A stretch of DNA of 64,000 nucleotides, from the NCBI GenBank assembly GCA_029262055.1, contig JAJDAD010000025.1:1-64000 (forward strand), in the 5' to 3' direction. This document shows positions 16,823 through 26,110 of this stretch, piece by piece. The DNA is from Candidatus Zhuqueibacterota bacterium. GTDB taxonomy: Bacteria; Zhuqueibacterota; Zhuqueibacteria; Oceanimicrobiales; Oceanimicrobiaceae. The notes under the pieces were generated by a model, which saw only the letters and a program-made list of their open reading frames with translations, made no database searches and was not told where the DNA came from. The first letter of the stretch is position 1, and each line of letters begins with the position of its first letter. The position numbers and the translations under genes were made by a program.

Positions 16823-18307
16823 CTACTGGATTTCTTTTGAACCGATGTACGCGGGAATTTCGCCCCGAAATCCCAGAATGGTCTTGAAGAGCCTGATCAT
16901 CCATCTTTTCTGCAGCCTTACGTAAAACTGGTCCGCCGCCCGGCGCGCACCCAACAGCATGGTGGGATAGGCATGTATCGTGTCGGAGATCTTGCTGAGC
17001 TTCAGGCCGTTCTTCATGGCCAGGGCATATTCATTGATCAGCTCGCCAGCCTGTGCGCCGGCTGCGTGTGCGCCCAGGATTCTGCCGCTTTTAGCTACAT
17101 GAACAATGACAACGCCCGCTTCCTTGCGCTCGGTCACGGCCCGGTCGATTTTTGAATATGGGAATTCAATAGTGTCGAACCGAACTCCCCGCGACTCCAG
17201 CTCCGATGCGGTCTCGCCTACATGTGCACATTCGGGCTCCGTAAACGTGACCCACGGCACCACCCGCCGTTCGTGGCTGAAAAGCGACAGGCGGAAAACG
17301 GCATTGATGGCAGCGGTCTTTGCCATGTTTTCGGCAACATGGGTGAACTTGAGAAAAGTGGTGATGTCACCGGCCGCAAAGATATGCTTAACATTTGTAC
17401 GGCAGTGTTTGTCCACTGGAATGCCTGTCTTGTCAAAATGCACTCCCGCGTTTTTCAAGCCTAACTGCGCGGTTGCCACTTTTCTGCCGACCGCCACGAG
17501 CAGCGCGTCCGCGGAAAAGGTGGTTTGGCTGCCTTGCAAGGGCCCGACATCAAGCTCAAACGAGGACTCGGATTTCCTGGTGATTTTATGGATAGTCTCG
17601 CCGCTACGGAAGACGATACCTTCACGTTCAAGCTGATCTTTTACAAACTCGGCACAGCTCGGTTCATCCCGAATGAGAAGTCTCTCATCCAGGGCGATAA
17701 CTGTCACCTGACTGCCAAGCCGGCGGAAGGCTTGCGCCATTTCGAGTCCAATTGGACCGCTGCCCAAAATCACGAGGTGCTTCGGCTGTTTCTCTAACTC
17801 GAATAAGCTATCGTTCGTGAGGTAGGGGATAGTGTCCAATCCGGGAATCGGGATAATCAGGGAGGTCGCACCGGAGGCGATAATTGCTGAGCGGAACGTC
17901 AGTGTCTGTTTGTTGCCCTCATGCTCGAGCGTAATTGCGTGCGGACCGAAGAAACTTGCGGTACCCTCCAGCACAGTCACGCCCTTGGCCTGCATCAGTT
18001 CCGGAGAATCCGCGTCTTCGTAGACTTTCTGACGGGTCGAGCGCACTGTCTCCATGACCGTCTTGAAATCTACCTGCAAGTCTGAAAAGGTAATACCGGC
18101 AGCCTGTCCGGCTTTGACCGAAGCAACTTCAGCGGCGATGTGAAGAAGGCTCTTGCTCGGAACGCACCCTGTCCAGGTACAGTCGCCGCCTAGCCGCTTT
18201 TTTTCGACCAATGCCGTACGAGCTCCGAAGCTCGCACAGATGCCGGAACTGGTAAGTCCGGCAGCGCCTCCGCCGATAACGAGAATGTCGTAGTCATATT
18301 TTGGCAT
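16823..18307 (-). CDS. FAD-dependent pyridine nucleotide-disulfide oxidoreductase, dihydrolipoamide/mercuric reductase type (494 aa)
   Basis: An FAD Rossmann fold (ILVIGGGAAGLT) is followed by the redox pair GGDCTWTGCVPSK near residue 45. A second NAD(P) fold is at LVILGSGPIGLEMAQAF, the second FAD motif is IFAAGDIT, and the dimerisation domain carries HAAGAQAGELINEYALA. The catalytic His of lipoamide dehydrogenases appears in HAYPTM. The C-terminus has an extra 25-30 basic and hydrophobic residues (VRLQKRWMIRLFKTILGFRG), which suggests membrane contact. ATG 18307 was chosen because the FAD motif starts within 10 residues. As first gene of the LOR/SDH operon it may be an electron-transfer partner in lysine oxidation, but this is inference. 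Confidence 0.88.
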   Translation of the reverse strand: MPKYDYDILVIGGGAAGLTSSGICASFGARTALVEKKRLGGDCTWTGCVPSKSLLHIAAEVASVKAGQAAGITFSDLQVDFKTVMETVRSTRQKVYEDADSPELMQAKGVTVLEGTASFFGPHAITLEHEGNKQTLTFRSAIIASGATSLIIPIPGLDTIPYLTNDSLFELEKQPKHLVILGSGPIGLEMAQAFRRLGSQVTVIALDERLLIRDEPSCAEFVKDQLEREGIVFRSGETIHKITRKSESSFELDVGPLQGSQTTFSADALLVAVGRKVATAQLGLKNAGVHFDKTGIPVDKHCRTNVKHIFAAGDITTFLKFTHVAENMAKTAAINAVFRLSLFSHERRVVPWVTFTEPECAHVGETASELESRGVRFDTIEFPYSKIDRAVTERKEAGVVIVHVAKSGRILGAHAAGAQAGELINEYALAMKNGLKLSKISDTIHAYPTMLLGARRAADQFYVRLQKRWMIRLFKTILGFRGEIPAYIGSKEIQ

Positions 18308-18363
18308 TTGGTCCTCGGTCTGTAGTTCCGTGTTAGTGAAATGAAGTGGTGCCGGACAGGAGT

Positions 18364-18600
18364 TTAGAGTTCGGCGTGCGAACCGTCGCAGAATGGTTTG
18401 GTCTTGCTTAATTTGCAGCCACACCAGGCAACGTTTCTTTCGACGGTGATCTCCTCAATGATAGGCGAGAATCCCGTGCCTTTGTGTGCTCCGTCGCAAA
18501 AAGGCTGGCCCTGCGACAGACCACAGGCACACCAGGCGTACTTCCTCGGTTCCGTTTTCATGACGTACGGAGCTTTTTGCACCACAACCGGCTCTTCCAT
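18364..18600 (-). CDS. Tandem CDGSH iron-sulfur domain protein (78 aa)
   Basis: Two mitoNEET-like motifs are present in tandem: CACGLSQGQPFCDGAH (residues about 24-39) and CGCKLSKTKPFCDGSH (about 60-75). Each supplies the 3Cys-1His ligands for one [2Fe-2S] cluster, so one chain should bind two clusters. Such type-2 CDGSH proteins occur widely in bacteria and are linked to redox or iron balance. The gene sits 56 bp upstream of the flavin reductase start and may be the operon leader gene. Confidence 0.92.
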   Translation of the reverse strand: MEEPVVVQKAPYVMKTEPRKYAWCACGLSQGQPFCDGAHKGTGFSPIIEEITVERNVAWCGCKLSKTKPFCDGSHAEL

Positions 18601-18928
18601 ATTGACCTCCAGATTTGTCTTGCATTGGTGCTGCTGAATTCAGAGCGAAAATAGGCGATTACGGCTGTAAAAGCAAGCGGAAATGACCAATTGTTGCCGT
18701 ATATGTTTCTGCACATCGTCCACCTCGACATGAGCGTTTAGGGGAAGTCAAAAATGGGGATATGACCGGACCGGGAGACTCTGTTTGTGCGAGACGGTAA
18801 CACCGTAACAAATGCTGCGGGTAGGCGCAGGCGGGAAAAACTACAACGCGGAGGGCGCTAAAGGAAAGACTTTAGGGATTTGCTCGCGACGTCCCCCGGT
18901 GGTTTTTGCCTTCCTGCAGTAACGTCTT
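18601..18928. other. Non-coding stretch with clustered hairpins
   Basis: 328 bp between the TPR/phosphatase gene stop and the CDGSH start, with no credible gene. On the plus strand it holds three consecutive hairpins: ACGGT-AAC-ACCGT (18794-18806), CTGCG-N6-CGCAG (18815-18830) and CTAAAG-N6-CTTTAG (18858-18875). The last two are enclosed by a CAAAT/ATTTG pairing (18809-18813 with 18878-18882). A run of five T follows near 18904. I recognise no riboswitch or known RNA family. Confidence 0.4.
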
Positions 18929-21900
18929 CTAATCGAGATTGACAAGCTGAGAGACTCGTTCGATCTTGCTGCGCACGTCTTCTCTATGGGGGTGATGGTC
19001 CAGAAGCTTACGCCAACTCTTAATCGCCTCGTGGTAAAGTTGTTGCTTGAGGCGGATCAAGGCAAGGTTCTCCAACACAATAGAGTCGTGTTCATCGATT
19101 TGCAGGAGCCTTTCGTACACATCTGCGGCCTCCGTCAGCATTTCTCTCCTGAAGTAGGCGTTTCCCAGGCACTGGTAGCCCTCCTTCTTCTGTGGGAATT
19201 GCGTGACGATTGCGGCAAATGCTTCGATGGCACCGTGGTAGTCCTTGTTGCGATAGCGCCGGATGCCTTGTTCCAAGGTTGCTGACGCTGACTTTTCAGT
19301 CATGGATTCAGTAGCTGTTGTCTCTGATTGTCGTGCCGGCATAGCATCTCCCTGTGCTTGCGCTGGTTGTAACGTATCCTGCGGGCGTGCCCTTAAACTG
19401 GATAATCTATGCTCGATATCCGGCCTGGCCGGATTCATCTTTAGCACATTTTCCCATTCCCTGATTGCGTTTTCCCTGTCACCTAGTTTGTAATGGATCA
19501 GCGCCATGTTTTCGTGTACGGAAACATCCGCGGTATGGTACCGGGTCAGGTGCTGGTAACACGTCAACGCCTGCGACACTTTTCCTGATTTGTAGAGTGC
19601 ATTGCCCAGCATTGCGTAACCGTCTTTGAATTCAGGTCTCGCACGTAGTATAGTCGCGAAAGTCACGACCGCATCTTTGTAACGCCCTTCGCGGTAACTC
19701 TCTACGCCGGCAAGAACCTCGTCATCGACCGCCTGTTCTTGCGGACCCGTAGTTGGAGTTTCCTGCGATTCGCTGTGGCTGGCTGGCTTTTCAGCCGGCG
19801 GCTCGGCAGTTGTGGGACCCGAATCAAATTCAGGTGCGCTACCCCCGTCAAATTCGCTTTCCAGTTCGTCCACGGGCAGTAGCTCGCTAAGCGTGCTGCT
19901 GTACAGAGGTTGCTCGAAAGCCTGAATGGGGAAGCTCGGTTCGGTGTCGAGCTTGTCGATCTCGCTCGGTGGCGTTTGGGGGAGCAGATCGCCTGACACG
20001 ACTTGCGGCTCATCGTCGTCGGCGGGCAACTCTGCAATGAAAGGCCCCGGTTCATCTTCTGCTACACCCTCGTCCGTGCTGGGTGGTTGCGTGCGCTCCG
20101 CATCATCCGGGGTGGAACCCTCCGGGCCCTGGGCCAATCCCGTTTCGTCGCCTGACTGTGGAGCGAGTTCAGTGGACACCTCATCGACACCTGTTGTAGT
20201 CTTTTCAGAATCCGTTTCGGAAAGCGTGCCATCCACTTCATCTTCGAGCGGTGGCAGATCGGATTTGAGGCCACGACCTTCCTCCTCTGCTAGAGCGCCG
20301 TCACTTTCCTGCACTGCTTCCGGGTTCATATTGCTGGGGCCACTATCTTCGTCTGCCGCGTCCGATATCTTATCCGGGGTTCTGAGCAGTACTGGCCCTT
20401 CCATCTTAAGGTCAGAGGTTGCGGGCGATTGGATAAAGTCATCACGCTCAAGGTTAGGAAATGCTGGTGCAGGGTCACTATCCGTGCAGGTTTCTGTCCC
20501 GGTCGCCAAGTCTGCTTCTTGCCCTGCTAGTTGAGCCCCTTCTTCATCTTGCTCCTCAGAGGCTTCCTTCCGCGTTTCGTCGACTGACGCGACGAGGGCT
20601 GCCTTTCTCTGCTCAGCGTCTGCGGCCCGAGTCGGGGCTTCGTCGTGCTGCTCAACCACGTACTGGTCGAAGATTTGGTCCACGAGAGAATCCGAAATAT
20701 CTGTGGAAAGTGAGAACGCAGGGTCCTCAATGTCTTCAGCGATTTCATTCTTCTCGGGCTCCGGGACGTCGTCCTCCTGCACTTCCACGGCGTTCCGGTT
20801 ATCTTCTTCGCTATCATCCAATTGTTCAGTCGTTTGCACTGGAGGCAGTGGGCGGGCTCCGATCAGTTCATCGATGAATTCGCCCAGGACAAACTCGGCC
20901 TCGACCTCCGGTGACATGGTGGGGCTACCGTTGCTTGTTCCGGCCAGAATGTCATCTGCTGAGTCGAGGTCATCTGGTTCATGGCTTCTGGGTTCAGGAT
21001 CACCGGCGGCTGGCGGACCTGCTTCGGCGCTTGCGCTTGCCACTTCGATGGCACTAGTGGCGGGCACAATGTCCGGATTCTCCTCCTGCGTTTCCGCAAC
21101 GGTTTCATGGTCGCTAGTGTCCTGGTCCGCACTATTTGCCTGAATTTCGACGGGAGCGTCGGGCTGCACATCCTCCTGGGGTCGGAGCTGCTCGGTTGGC
21201 GGAGATATGACGGGACCGTCGTTATCCGGTTCGGAAGGTTCGATCGCGACCGCATCGGTCTCCGGATCTGCGGGTTCTGAGTCTACCTCGCGCGGCGAGT
21301 CTGGCGAGGTAATACCGACAGTTTCCGCATCAGAAATTTGCGGACTCTGGACCTCTGCCACGGTTGAATCACTACCTTCGGGTGTCGCCATGGACTCGGT
21401 GGTTGGCGGTACGGTCTCAGCGGAAGAGCCTGAGCCACGTTGCTCGGCGGACGTAGTTTTCGTGTCTGAAACCGTTTGCGGGTCTGCCGGGCTGGTGCCG
21501 GGCCTGTCATCGTTCTCGCCTGCGATGCTCTCGGCATTTGCGGACACTGGTTCCGCATCGGCGGGTTTTTTAGGCTCGGCAGGGTCTCGTGTTACGGCGA
21601 CAGGATCCTGCGCGGAATCCAGCAATGCCGGTTGCTGCTCTGCCACTGGCTCGACATTTTTAGAAGTGGAAGGAATCGCTTTGCTTGCTTCGGGCTGGGC
21701 CTCTTGGTCAGGTTCAGCGGCGGTCGCCTCCAGTGAGTTGGTCTCAGCTTTTGGCCCGGTTGCTTCCTCACCCTTTACTGGTTTGCCCGAGTCAGTGTCC
21801 GAATCTTTCGGGGGATGCGTGTTTTGTGCGGCAGCCAGGATATCTTCCAGGTTCAGAGGGATTTCGGTTTCGGTCATGGCACCCTGTTGCGGACTGTTTT

Positions 21901-24478
21901 CCGGTTCTGGACGGGCATCGGACCGTGGCGCTGATGATAAGGGTTCTGGGCTGGGACCTGAGTCGCGCGTGGCATCGTTCTGGGTTTCAGCATCCGCTAT
22001 TTGTTCCGAGTCGGCCTCAAGCACAGGACCGGCCCGATTTTTGCTGGCAGCAGGCACGATTGCTTCATCGTTCACGCTTTGTTCTCTCTGCTTTTGCGGA
22101 CGTCGTTCGGAGCCGGGTTCGGTCACTGGCGTCTGGGTCGTAGGTTCAGGTTTTACATCGTCGGGTGGAAATGGAATCGGAACCCGTTTGCGCGTATTAA
22201 TCCTGCCGCCGAGCGTCAGTTGCGGCGCTCCGGGCGGTCCAAGGTTGCGGGCCCTGTGCTGATAGGCTCGTTGATAGTCCCGGCGTGCCCTCGGAATGTG
22301 GAGGCCCCGGCGCCGCAGGAACCTGGCCACGAGATCAGGAGAAACTACTGTTCGTTTGTATTTGTCGGTGCTGAGGACGTCGGTGATCTCATCGACCTCT
22401 ATTTGCGGGGATTTCGCCACGATATCCAGTACGCGCGTGCTCTCTTCGATGCTCATGAACTGGCTTGTCACGGTGATACGCTCATCCGGTTCAATCGACA
22501 CGGTTTCCGGACCTGGCTTGGGCCGGACTAGAACAAATGTGACGTCGTCGTGCAGAGCAGATTCTTCTGTGAATGAATAGACGCAATTCCGGAGCTTTTC
22601 TTGAAATTTTGGCAGAGAGAGGTGTTGGTATTTGCGAATCGTCTGAATTAGTTTTTCTTCTCCAAATAGCTTGCGATTCGGACTCATTGCCTCAGTCACG
22701 CCATCGGTATAGAACAGCAGGGTATCTCCGTGCTGCATTTGCACAGTGGCGGATTCGATACTGCGAGCAAATAGGTCATCAGACGGCAACCTGAGTCCAA
22801 CCGGGAATCCGGCTGGATTTAGATAGAAGGTTTGCGCCGTCTCCGGCCGGTGCAGGATGAGAGGTGTATGGCCGGCGCTGGCGAAGTTTACCACCAACGT
22901 TCTCAGATCGATTATGGCGTAAAGCACGGTAACGAAAAGTCCTTCACGGATATCACCCAGGACAAATTCATTGACTCTGGTGAGGACCTCAGCCGCATTT
23001 TTCGCGTTTGCGCTACATGCTTCTGTTCGGATTGCGGTGCGAATAATGGACATCATAAGTGAACCGGCCACGCCCTTGCCGGACACGTCGGCAATTGCGA
23101 TACCTAGCGTGTGGTCATCGATGTGTACAAAATCGTAGTAGTCACCACTGATATTTTCAGCCGCCTGATAGAATGCTTCGATGTCGAGTGTCGTTGTTGC
23201 GGGAATTCTGTTGGGGAGCAGAGAGTTCTGAATATCCTGGGCGGCATCCATTTGTTTGATAGCCTGGTCCTGGCGTGCCAGATTTGCCTGGCTATCATTG
23301 AACTTCTGTGATATTTCCTTCACTGCCAGCGCGATCTCACCTATGTTAGAGGAAGCGTCAATCTCATAGTCTCCCAGGTTTTCGCCTTTTTCGGCAGCCT
23401 TGACCCAGGAGGAGAGCTTCCTGAGCGGCTGTAGAACAAAGTAGGTCAGGATAGCGAGAAAGATGTAGCCGATGCCCAGGCTGATGAGTCCGTAGCGAAA
23501 ATACCGGATCCTGGCATGATAACTATCGTTGACGAGGTAGCTGCGTTTGAGGAAAATATGGACCACCGCGACTCTTTCATTATTGGTTCGTACCACGGGC
23601 CGTGCCAGTGCATACACCTGGACCAGGTTGCGGGTTGTGAGAGTAAAAATGTTGGGTTCGACCTTCCCGGCTTCAGGGGATTTGTGCACTCGGCCAATTT
23701 CCGACCTGTCGGTAGACCAAATGATGGCACCCGTCGTGTCGGTCAGGAAAAGGCGATCAATCCTGTCGGTTGCATCCTCGTAAATGGGTACCAGGACGGC
23801 GTTCAGGTATGGCTCGCTCTCGGTCACTTCGGCTATCGAGGCGTCGAGAGAGTTGACCTGCCTTGCAACCTGTTTGGTCAGCTTCTTACCGGCCTGCAGA
23901 AACGCGCTTTCCAGTTTCTTCTCAACGCGGAGGTAGAAAGACCCAAATACCAGGCAATTGACTGTTGTTAGCAAGAGCACTGCCTGAAAGAGGTGCCGGA
24001 CCTTGGCCTGCCCGGCCAGGGACGAGAGTTTTTCCACACTGGGCAGCCGGCGTGGGCGGTCATCTGTTTTGGTCAGAGTAAGCTCGTTGCCGGTGTTGGT
24101 CTTGCGGTACTCGACCCGGTCCATGAGTTTGCGTATCATGAAAAGCCCGAGGTCGGGATCGTCATCCTCAGCCACCGATTCCCGAATATCGGCGGGCTCT
24201 GACCAATCTGGGTGAAAGTACAGCCCCTGGTCGATAAGCTTGATGGTGAGACTTCTGCTCTTGACTAAAGCCTGGACCGTGATGTAGCCTTCGAGATTGT
24301 CATAAGCGTGTTCGATGATGTTGGAAGCAGCTTCATCGACGGCCAATTTGAACGCATTGACCAGCTTACGGCTGTAGCCATATTTTTTGCCGAGTTGCTT
24401 GACGAAATCGCGTAGGACGCCGAGCTGTTCCGCGTGTGCGGGAAGAATGATGTGCTCTTTCTGCACTAGTTTAAACAA
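18929..24478 (-). CDS. Giant signalling protein: HATPase, periplasmic sensor, PP2C phosphatase, disordered linker, TPRs (1849 aa)
   Basis: Residues 1-137 are an RsbW-like ATPase/anti-sigma kinase (AVDEAASNIIEHAYD at 46-60, DPDLGLFMIRKL). Two membrane spans (about 163-184 and 329-350) flank a periplasmic sensor of about 140 residues. A HAMP-like stretch leads to an SpoIIE/RsbU PP2C phosphatase (about 415-655) with all acidic motifs: SGDYYDF, ADVSGKGV, TDGVTE and DDVTFV. Residues 665-770 are basic. About 775-1590 is an acidic Pro/Glu/Ser/Thr-rich, probably disordered linker. Residues 1593-1697 and 1734-1849 hold TPR repeats. The start is TTG with AAAGG 4 nt upstream. Both halves of a partner-switching module are in one chain; the target is unknown. 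Confidence 0.88.
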   Translation of the reverse strand: MFKLVQKEHIILPAHAEQLGVLRDFVKQLGKKYGYSRKLVNAFKLAVDEAASNIIEHAYDNLEGYITVQALVKSRSLTIKLIDQGLYFHPDWSEPADIRESVAEDDDPDLGLFMIRKLMDRVEYRKTNTGNELTLTKTDDRPRRLPSVEKLSSLAGQAKVRHLFQAVLLLTTVNCLVFGSFYLRVEKKLESAFLQAGKKLTKQVARQVNSLDASIAEVTESEPYLNAVLVPIYEDATDRIDRLFLTDTTGAIIWSTDRSEIGRVHKSPEAGKVEPNIFTLTTRNLVQVYALARPVVRTNNERVAVVHIFLKRSYLVNDSYHARIRYFRYGLISLGIGYIFLAILTYFVLQPLRKLSSWVKAAEKGENLGDYEIDASSNIGEIALAVKEISQKFNDSQANLARQDQAIKQMDAAQDIQNSLLPNRIPATTTLDIEAFYQAAENISGDYYDFVHIDDHTLGIAIADVSGKGVAGSLMMSIIRTAIRTEACSANAKNAAEVLTRVNEFVLGDIREGLFVTVLYAIIDLRTLVVNFASAGHTPLILHRPETAQTFYLNPAGFPVGLRLPSDDLFARSIESATVQMQHGDTLLFYTDGVTEAMSPNRKLFGEEKLIQTIRKYQHLSLPKFQEKLRNCVYSFTEESALHDDVTFVLVRPKPGPETVSIEPDERITVTSQFMSIEESTRVLDIVAKSPQIEVDEITDVLSTDKYKRTVVSPDLVARFLRRRGLHIPRARRDYQRAYQHRARNLGPPGAPQLTLGGRINTRKRVPIPFPPDDVKPEPTTQTPVTEPGSERRPQKQREQSVNDEAIVPAASKNRAGPVLEADSEQIADAETQNDATRDSGPSPEPLSSAPRSDARPEPENSPQQGAMTETEIPLNLEDILAAAQNTHPPKDSDTDSGKPVKGEEATGPKAETNSLEATAAEPDQEAQPEASKAIPSTSKNVEPVAEQQPALLDSAQDPVAVTRDPAEPKKPADAEPVSANAESIAGENDDRPGTSPADPQTVSDTKTTSAEQRGSGSSAETVPPTTESMATPEGSDSTVAEVQSPQISDAETVGITSPDSPREVDSEPADPETDAVAIEPSEPDNDGPVISPPTEQLRPQEDVQPDAPVEIQANSADQDTSDHETVAETQEENPDIVPATSAIEVASASAEAGPPAAGDPEPRSHEPDDLDSADDILAGTSNGSPTMSPEVEAEFVLGEFIDELIGARPLPPVQTTEQLDDSEEDNRNAVEVQEDDVPEPEKNEIAEDIEDPAFSLSTDISDSLVDQIFDQYVVEQHDEAPTRAADAEQRKAALVASVDETRKEASEEQDEEGAQLAGQEADLATGTETCTDSDPAPAFPNLERDDFIQSPATSDLKMEGPVLLRTPDKISDAADEDSGPSNMNPEAVQESDGALAEEEGRGLKSDLPPLEDEVDGTLSETDSEKTTTGVDEVSTELAPQSGDETGLAQGPEGSTPDDAERTQPPSTDEGVAEDEPGPFIAELPADDDEPQVVSGDLLPQTPPSEIDKLDTEPSFPIQAFEQPLYSSTLSELLPVDELESEFDGGSAPEFDSGPTTAEPPAEKPASHSESQETPTTGPQEQAVDDEVLAGVESYREGRYKDAVVTFATILRARPEFKDGYAMLGNALYKSGKVSQALTCYQHLTRYHTADVSVHENMALIHYKLGDRENAIREWENVLKMNPARPDIEHRLSSLRARPQDTLQPAQAQGDAMPARQSETTATESMTEKSASATLEQGIRRYRNKDYHGAIEAFAAIVTQFPQKKEGYQCLGNAYFRREMLTEAADVYERLLQIDEHDSIVLENLALIRLKQQLYHEAIKSWRKLLDHHPHREDVRSKIERVSQLVNLD

Positions 24479-24580
24479 GAAGCCTTTCCCGATGTTGTAG
24501 CGATTATTGCAGACTCAACGGTTGCTGTTTTCTTTTTCCGGCCAGGCACTAGTCATGTTTGTGGCTGGCCCAAAATCATG

Positions 24581-24606
24581 AAGTTGTTGTCCGGTTGCGA
24601 CAACTT
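24581..24606. repeat. Hairpin in the divergent promoter region
   Basis: AAGTTGT (24581-24587) pairs with ACAACTT (24600-24606), extendable by a G-C after one mismatch. TTTTGC follows on the plus strand. It lies between the two divergent genes, so it may be a regulatory stem rather than a terminator. Confidence 0.35.
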
Positions 24607-24624
24607 TTGCTGTGTCATTTTCAC

Positions 24625-24652
24625 TTGATTCACAAGGCGGAAATAGTATATT
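24625..24652 (+). promoter_or_regulatory. Likely sigma-70 promoter for isocitrate dehydrogenase
   Basis: TTGATT (24625-24630) and TATATT (24647-24652) are spaced 16 bp, about 100 bp upstream of the start codon. The A/T-rich TATATAAG just after could also serve as a -10. Confidence 0.5.
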
Positions 24653-24751
24653 TACTTAGTATATAAGCAAGCAAGACAATTAGCGTAAACCTTCGGTACT
24701 GTACCCGGACCCGGGGACGAGCGAGGTGATTTTACCCACAGGAGAATCTAA

Positions 24752-25945
24752 ATGAGTGACACGAGTAGCATACGAGCAGACGAACACTTTAATGGACTGA
24801 TCAAACAGCAATTAGAGCGCATAGAGCGGATGAAACTCGACAGTGATTGGGTTGATTATAATAAAGTCAAGCCCGTCATCGTCGGGATTTTAGGTGGAGA
24901 TGGCATAGGGCCGTTTATCTCCGCGGAGGCACAACTGGTTCTGGAGACTCTTCTAAAAGAAGAAGTTGCAGCGGGGAAAATTGAGTTTCGCGTGATTGAG
25001 GGGCTGACGATAGAAAACCGCGCCAAAGCCGGCAAGGCTATTCCTGACGACGTCCTCGCCGAGTTGAAACAATGCCATGTCACACTCAAGGGACCGACGA
25101 CCACACCGCGTAAGGGAGATCCCTGGCCGAACGTTGAGAGCGCCAATGTAGCCATGCGCAAAGAGCTTGAATTATTTGCGAATGTCAGGCCGGTCAAGGT
25201 TCCGAGTGAAGGTATCGACTGGGTGTTTTTCCGTGAAAACACCGAAGGGGCTTACGCCCTCGGGAGCAATGGCGTGAATGTTTCGGATGATTTGGCCATC
25301 GATTTTACCGTGACCACCAAGCAGGGGTCGGAACGGATTATCCGCCTGGCGTTCGAGTATGCAAAGAAAAATAACATCGATAAGGTCACAATCGTGACCA
25401 AGGCAAATGTGGTCAAAACCACGGACGGAAAATTTCTGGACATCGGTTATCGCATTGCCAAAGAGTATCCGGAGATCAACTGCGACGATTGGTACATCGA
25501 CATTATGACGGCCAAACTGATCGATCCCAACCGTAGAACCCAGTTCAAAGTGATGGTATTGCCTAACCTGTACGGGGACATTCTGACGGATGAAGCCGCT
25601 GAATTTCAGGGGGGCGTCGGGACCGCCGGCAGCGCGAACATTGGCAAAAAATATGCGATGTTCGAAGCGATTCACGGCAGCGCGCCAAGAATGGTCGATG
25701 AAGGACGTGCAAAATATGCGGATCCGGCCAGTATGATCCGGGCAGCAGGCATGTTGATGCGCCACATCGGTTTCGAAGCGAGAGCGCGTAAGCTGGAAAT
25801 GGCGTTGGATATTTGTGGACAATATGAGAAAAAGCTGACCATCACGGGTCGGGATACCGGAGCCACCGGGCGGGAATACGCTGAATACGTGCTTGCTACC
25901 GTGGTAGAGGCTGGCCTGCAATCACGCTGGGAAGGCTATCAATAG
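24752..25945 (+). CDS. Isocitrate dehydrogenase, isocitrate/isopropylmalate dehydrogenase family (397 aa)
   Basis: Oxidatively decarboxylates isocitrate to 2-oxoglutarate. Signatures seen: GILGGDGIGP, ENRAKAGKAIPDDVL, LKGPTTTPRKGDPWPNVESANVAMRKELELFANVRPVK (substrate serine and arginines), FFRENTEGAYALG, and the metal-binding NLYGDILTDEAAEFQGGVGTAGSANIG with IHGSAPR. An AGGAGA site precedes ATG. An N-terminal extension of about 40 residues precedes the core. The neighbouring citrate synthase supports the TCA assignment over isopropylmalate dehydrogenase, since no leucine genes are present. Cofactor preference cannot be settled by eye. Confidence 0.87.
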   Translation: MSDTSSIRADEHFNGLIKQQLERIERMKLDSDWVDYNKVKPVIVGILGGDGIGPFISAEAQLVLETLLKEEVAAGKIEFRVIEGLTIENRAKAGKAIPDDVLAELKQCHVTLKGPTTTPRKGDPWPNVESANVAMRKELELFANVRPVKVPSEGIDWVFFRENTEGAYALGSNGVNVSDDLAIDFTVTTKQGSERIIRLAFEYAKKNNIDKVTIVTKANVVKTTDGKFLDIGYRIAKEYPEINCDDWYIDIMTAKLIDPNRRTQFKVMVLPNLYGDILTDEAAEFQGGVGTAGSANIGKKYAMFEAIHGSAPRMVDEGRAKYADPASMIRAAGMLMRHIGFEARARKLEMALDICGQYEKKLTITGRDTGATGREYAEYVLATVVEAGLQSRWEGYQ

Positions 25946-26066
25946 ATGCGTGCAGTGACCTGCTTTATTCATGAAATCCTTTCCCTGTTATCCCGAACGG
26001 AACTTCTTTGCATTAAGATGCCCGCGAAAAAGGCAATAGACTTTTTCAACTAATCAGATTCGTGAA

Positions 26067-26079
26067 TTAGCCGGGCTAA
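26067..26079 (+). promoter_or_regulatory. Small palindrome upstream of citrate synthase
   Basis: TTAGCC-G-GGCTAA sits 31 bp before the citrate synthase start. It may be an operator or a weak stem in the leader; evidence is only the symmetry. Confidence 0.25.
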
Positions 26080-26110
26080 CTCTACGAGATTATAAGGAGG
26101 TCAAGATTAT

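Noticed and set aside
18790-18900. Possible riboswitch upstream of the CDGSH or lysine operon
   Set aside because: The structure is on the plus strand, opposite to the operon, and matches no known class such as the lysine, c-di-GMP, TPP or cobalamin riboswitch cores.
21207-22262. Plus-strand 351-codon frame opposite the signalling gene
   Set aside because: It is the antisense of the repetitive acidic linker, whose composition keeps the opposite frame open. The minus-strand protein has domains at both ends.
25172-25921. Minus-strand 249-codon frame opposite isocitrate dehydrogenase
   Set aside because: Antisense of a conserved gene, with no motif or start signal.
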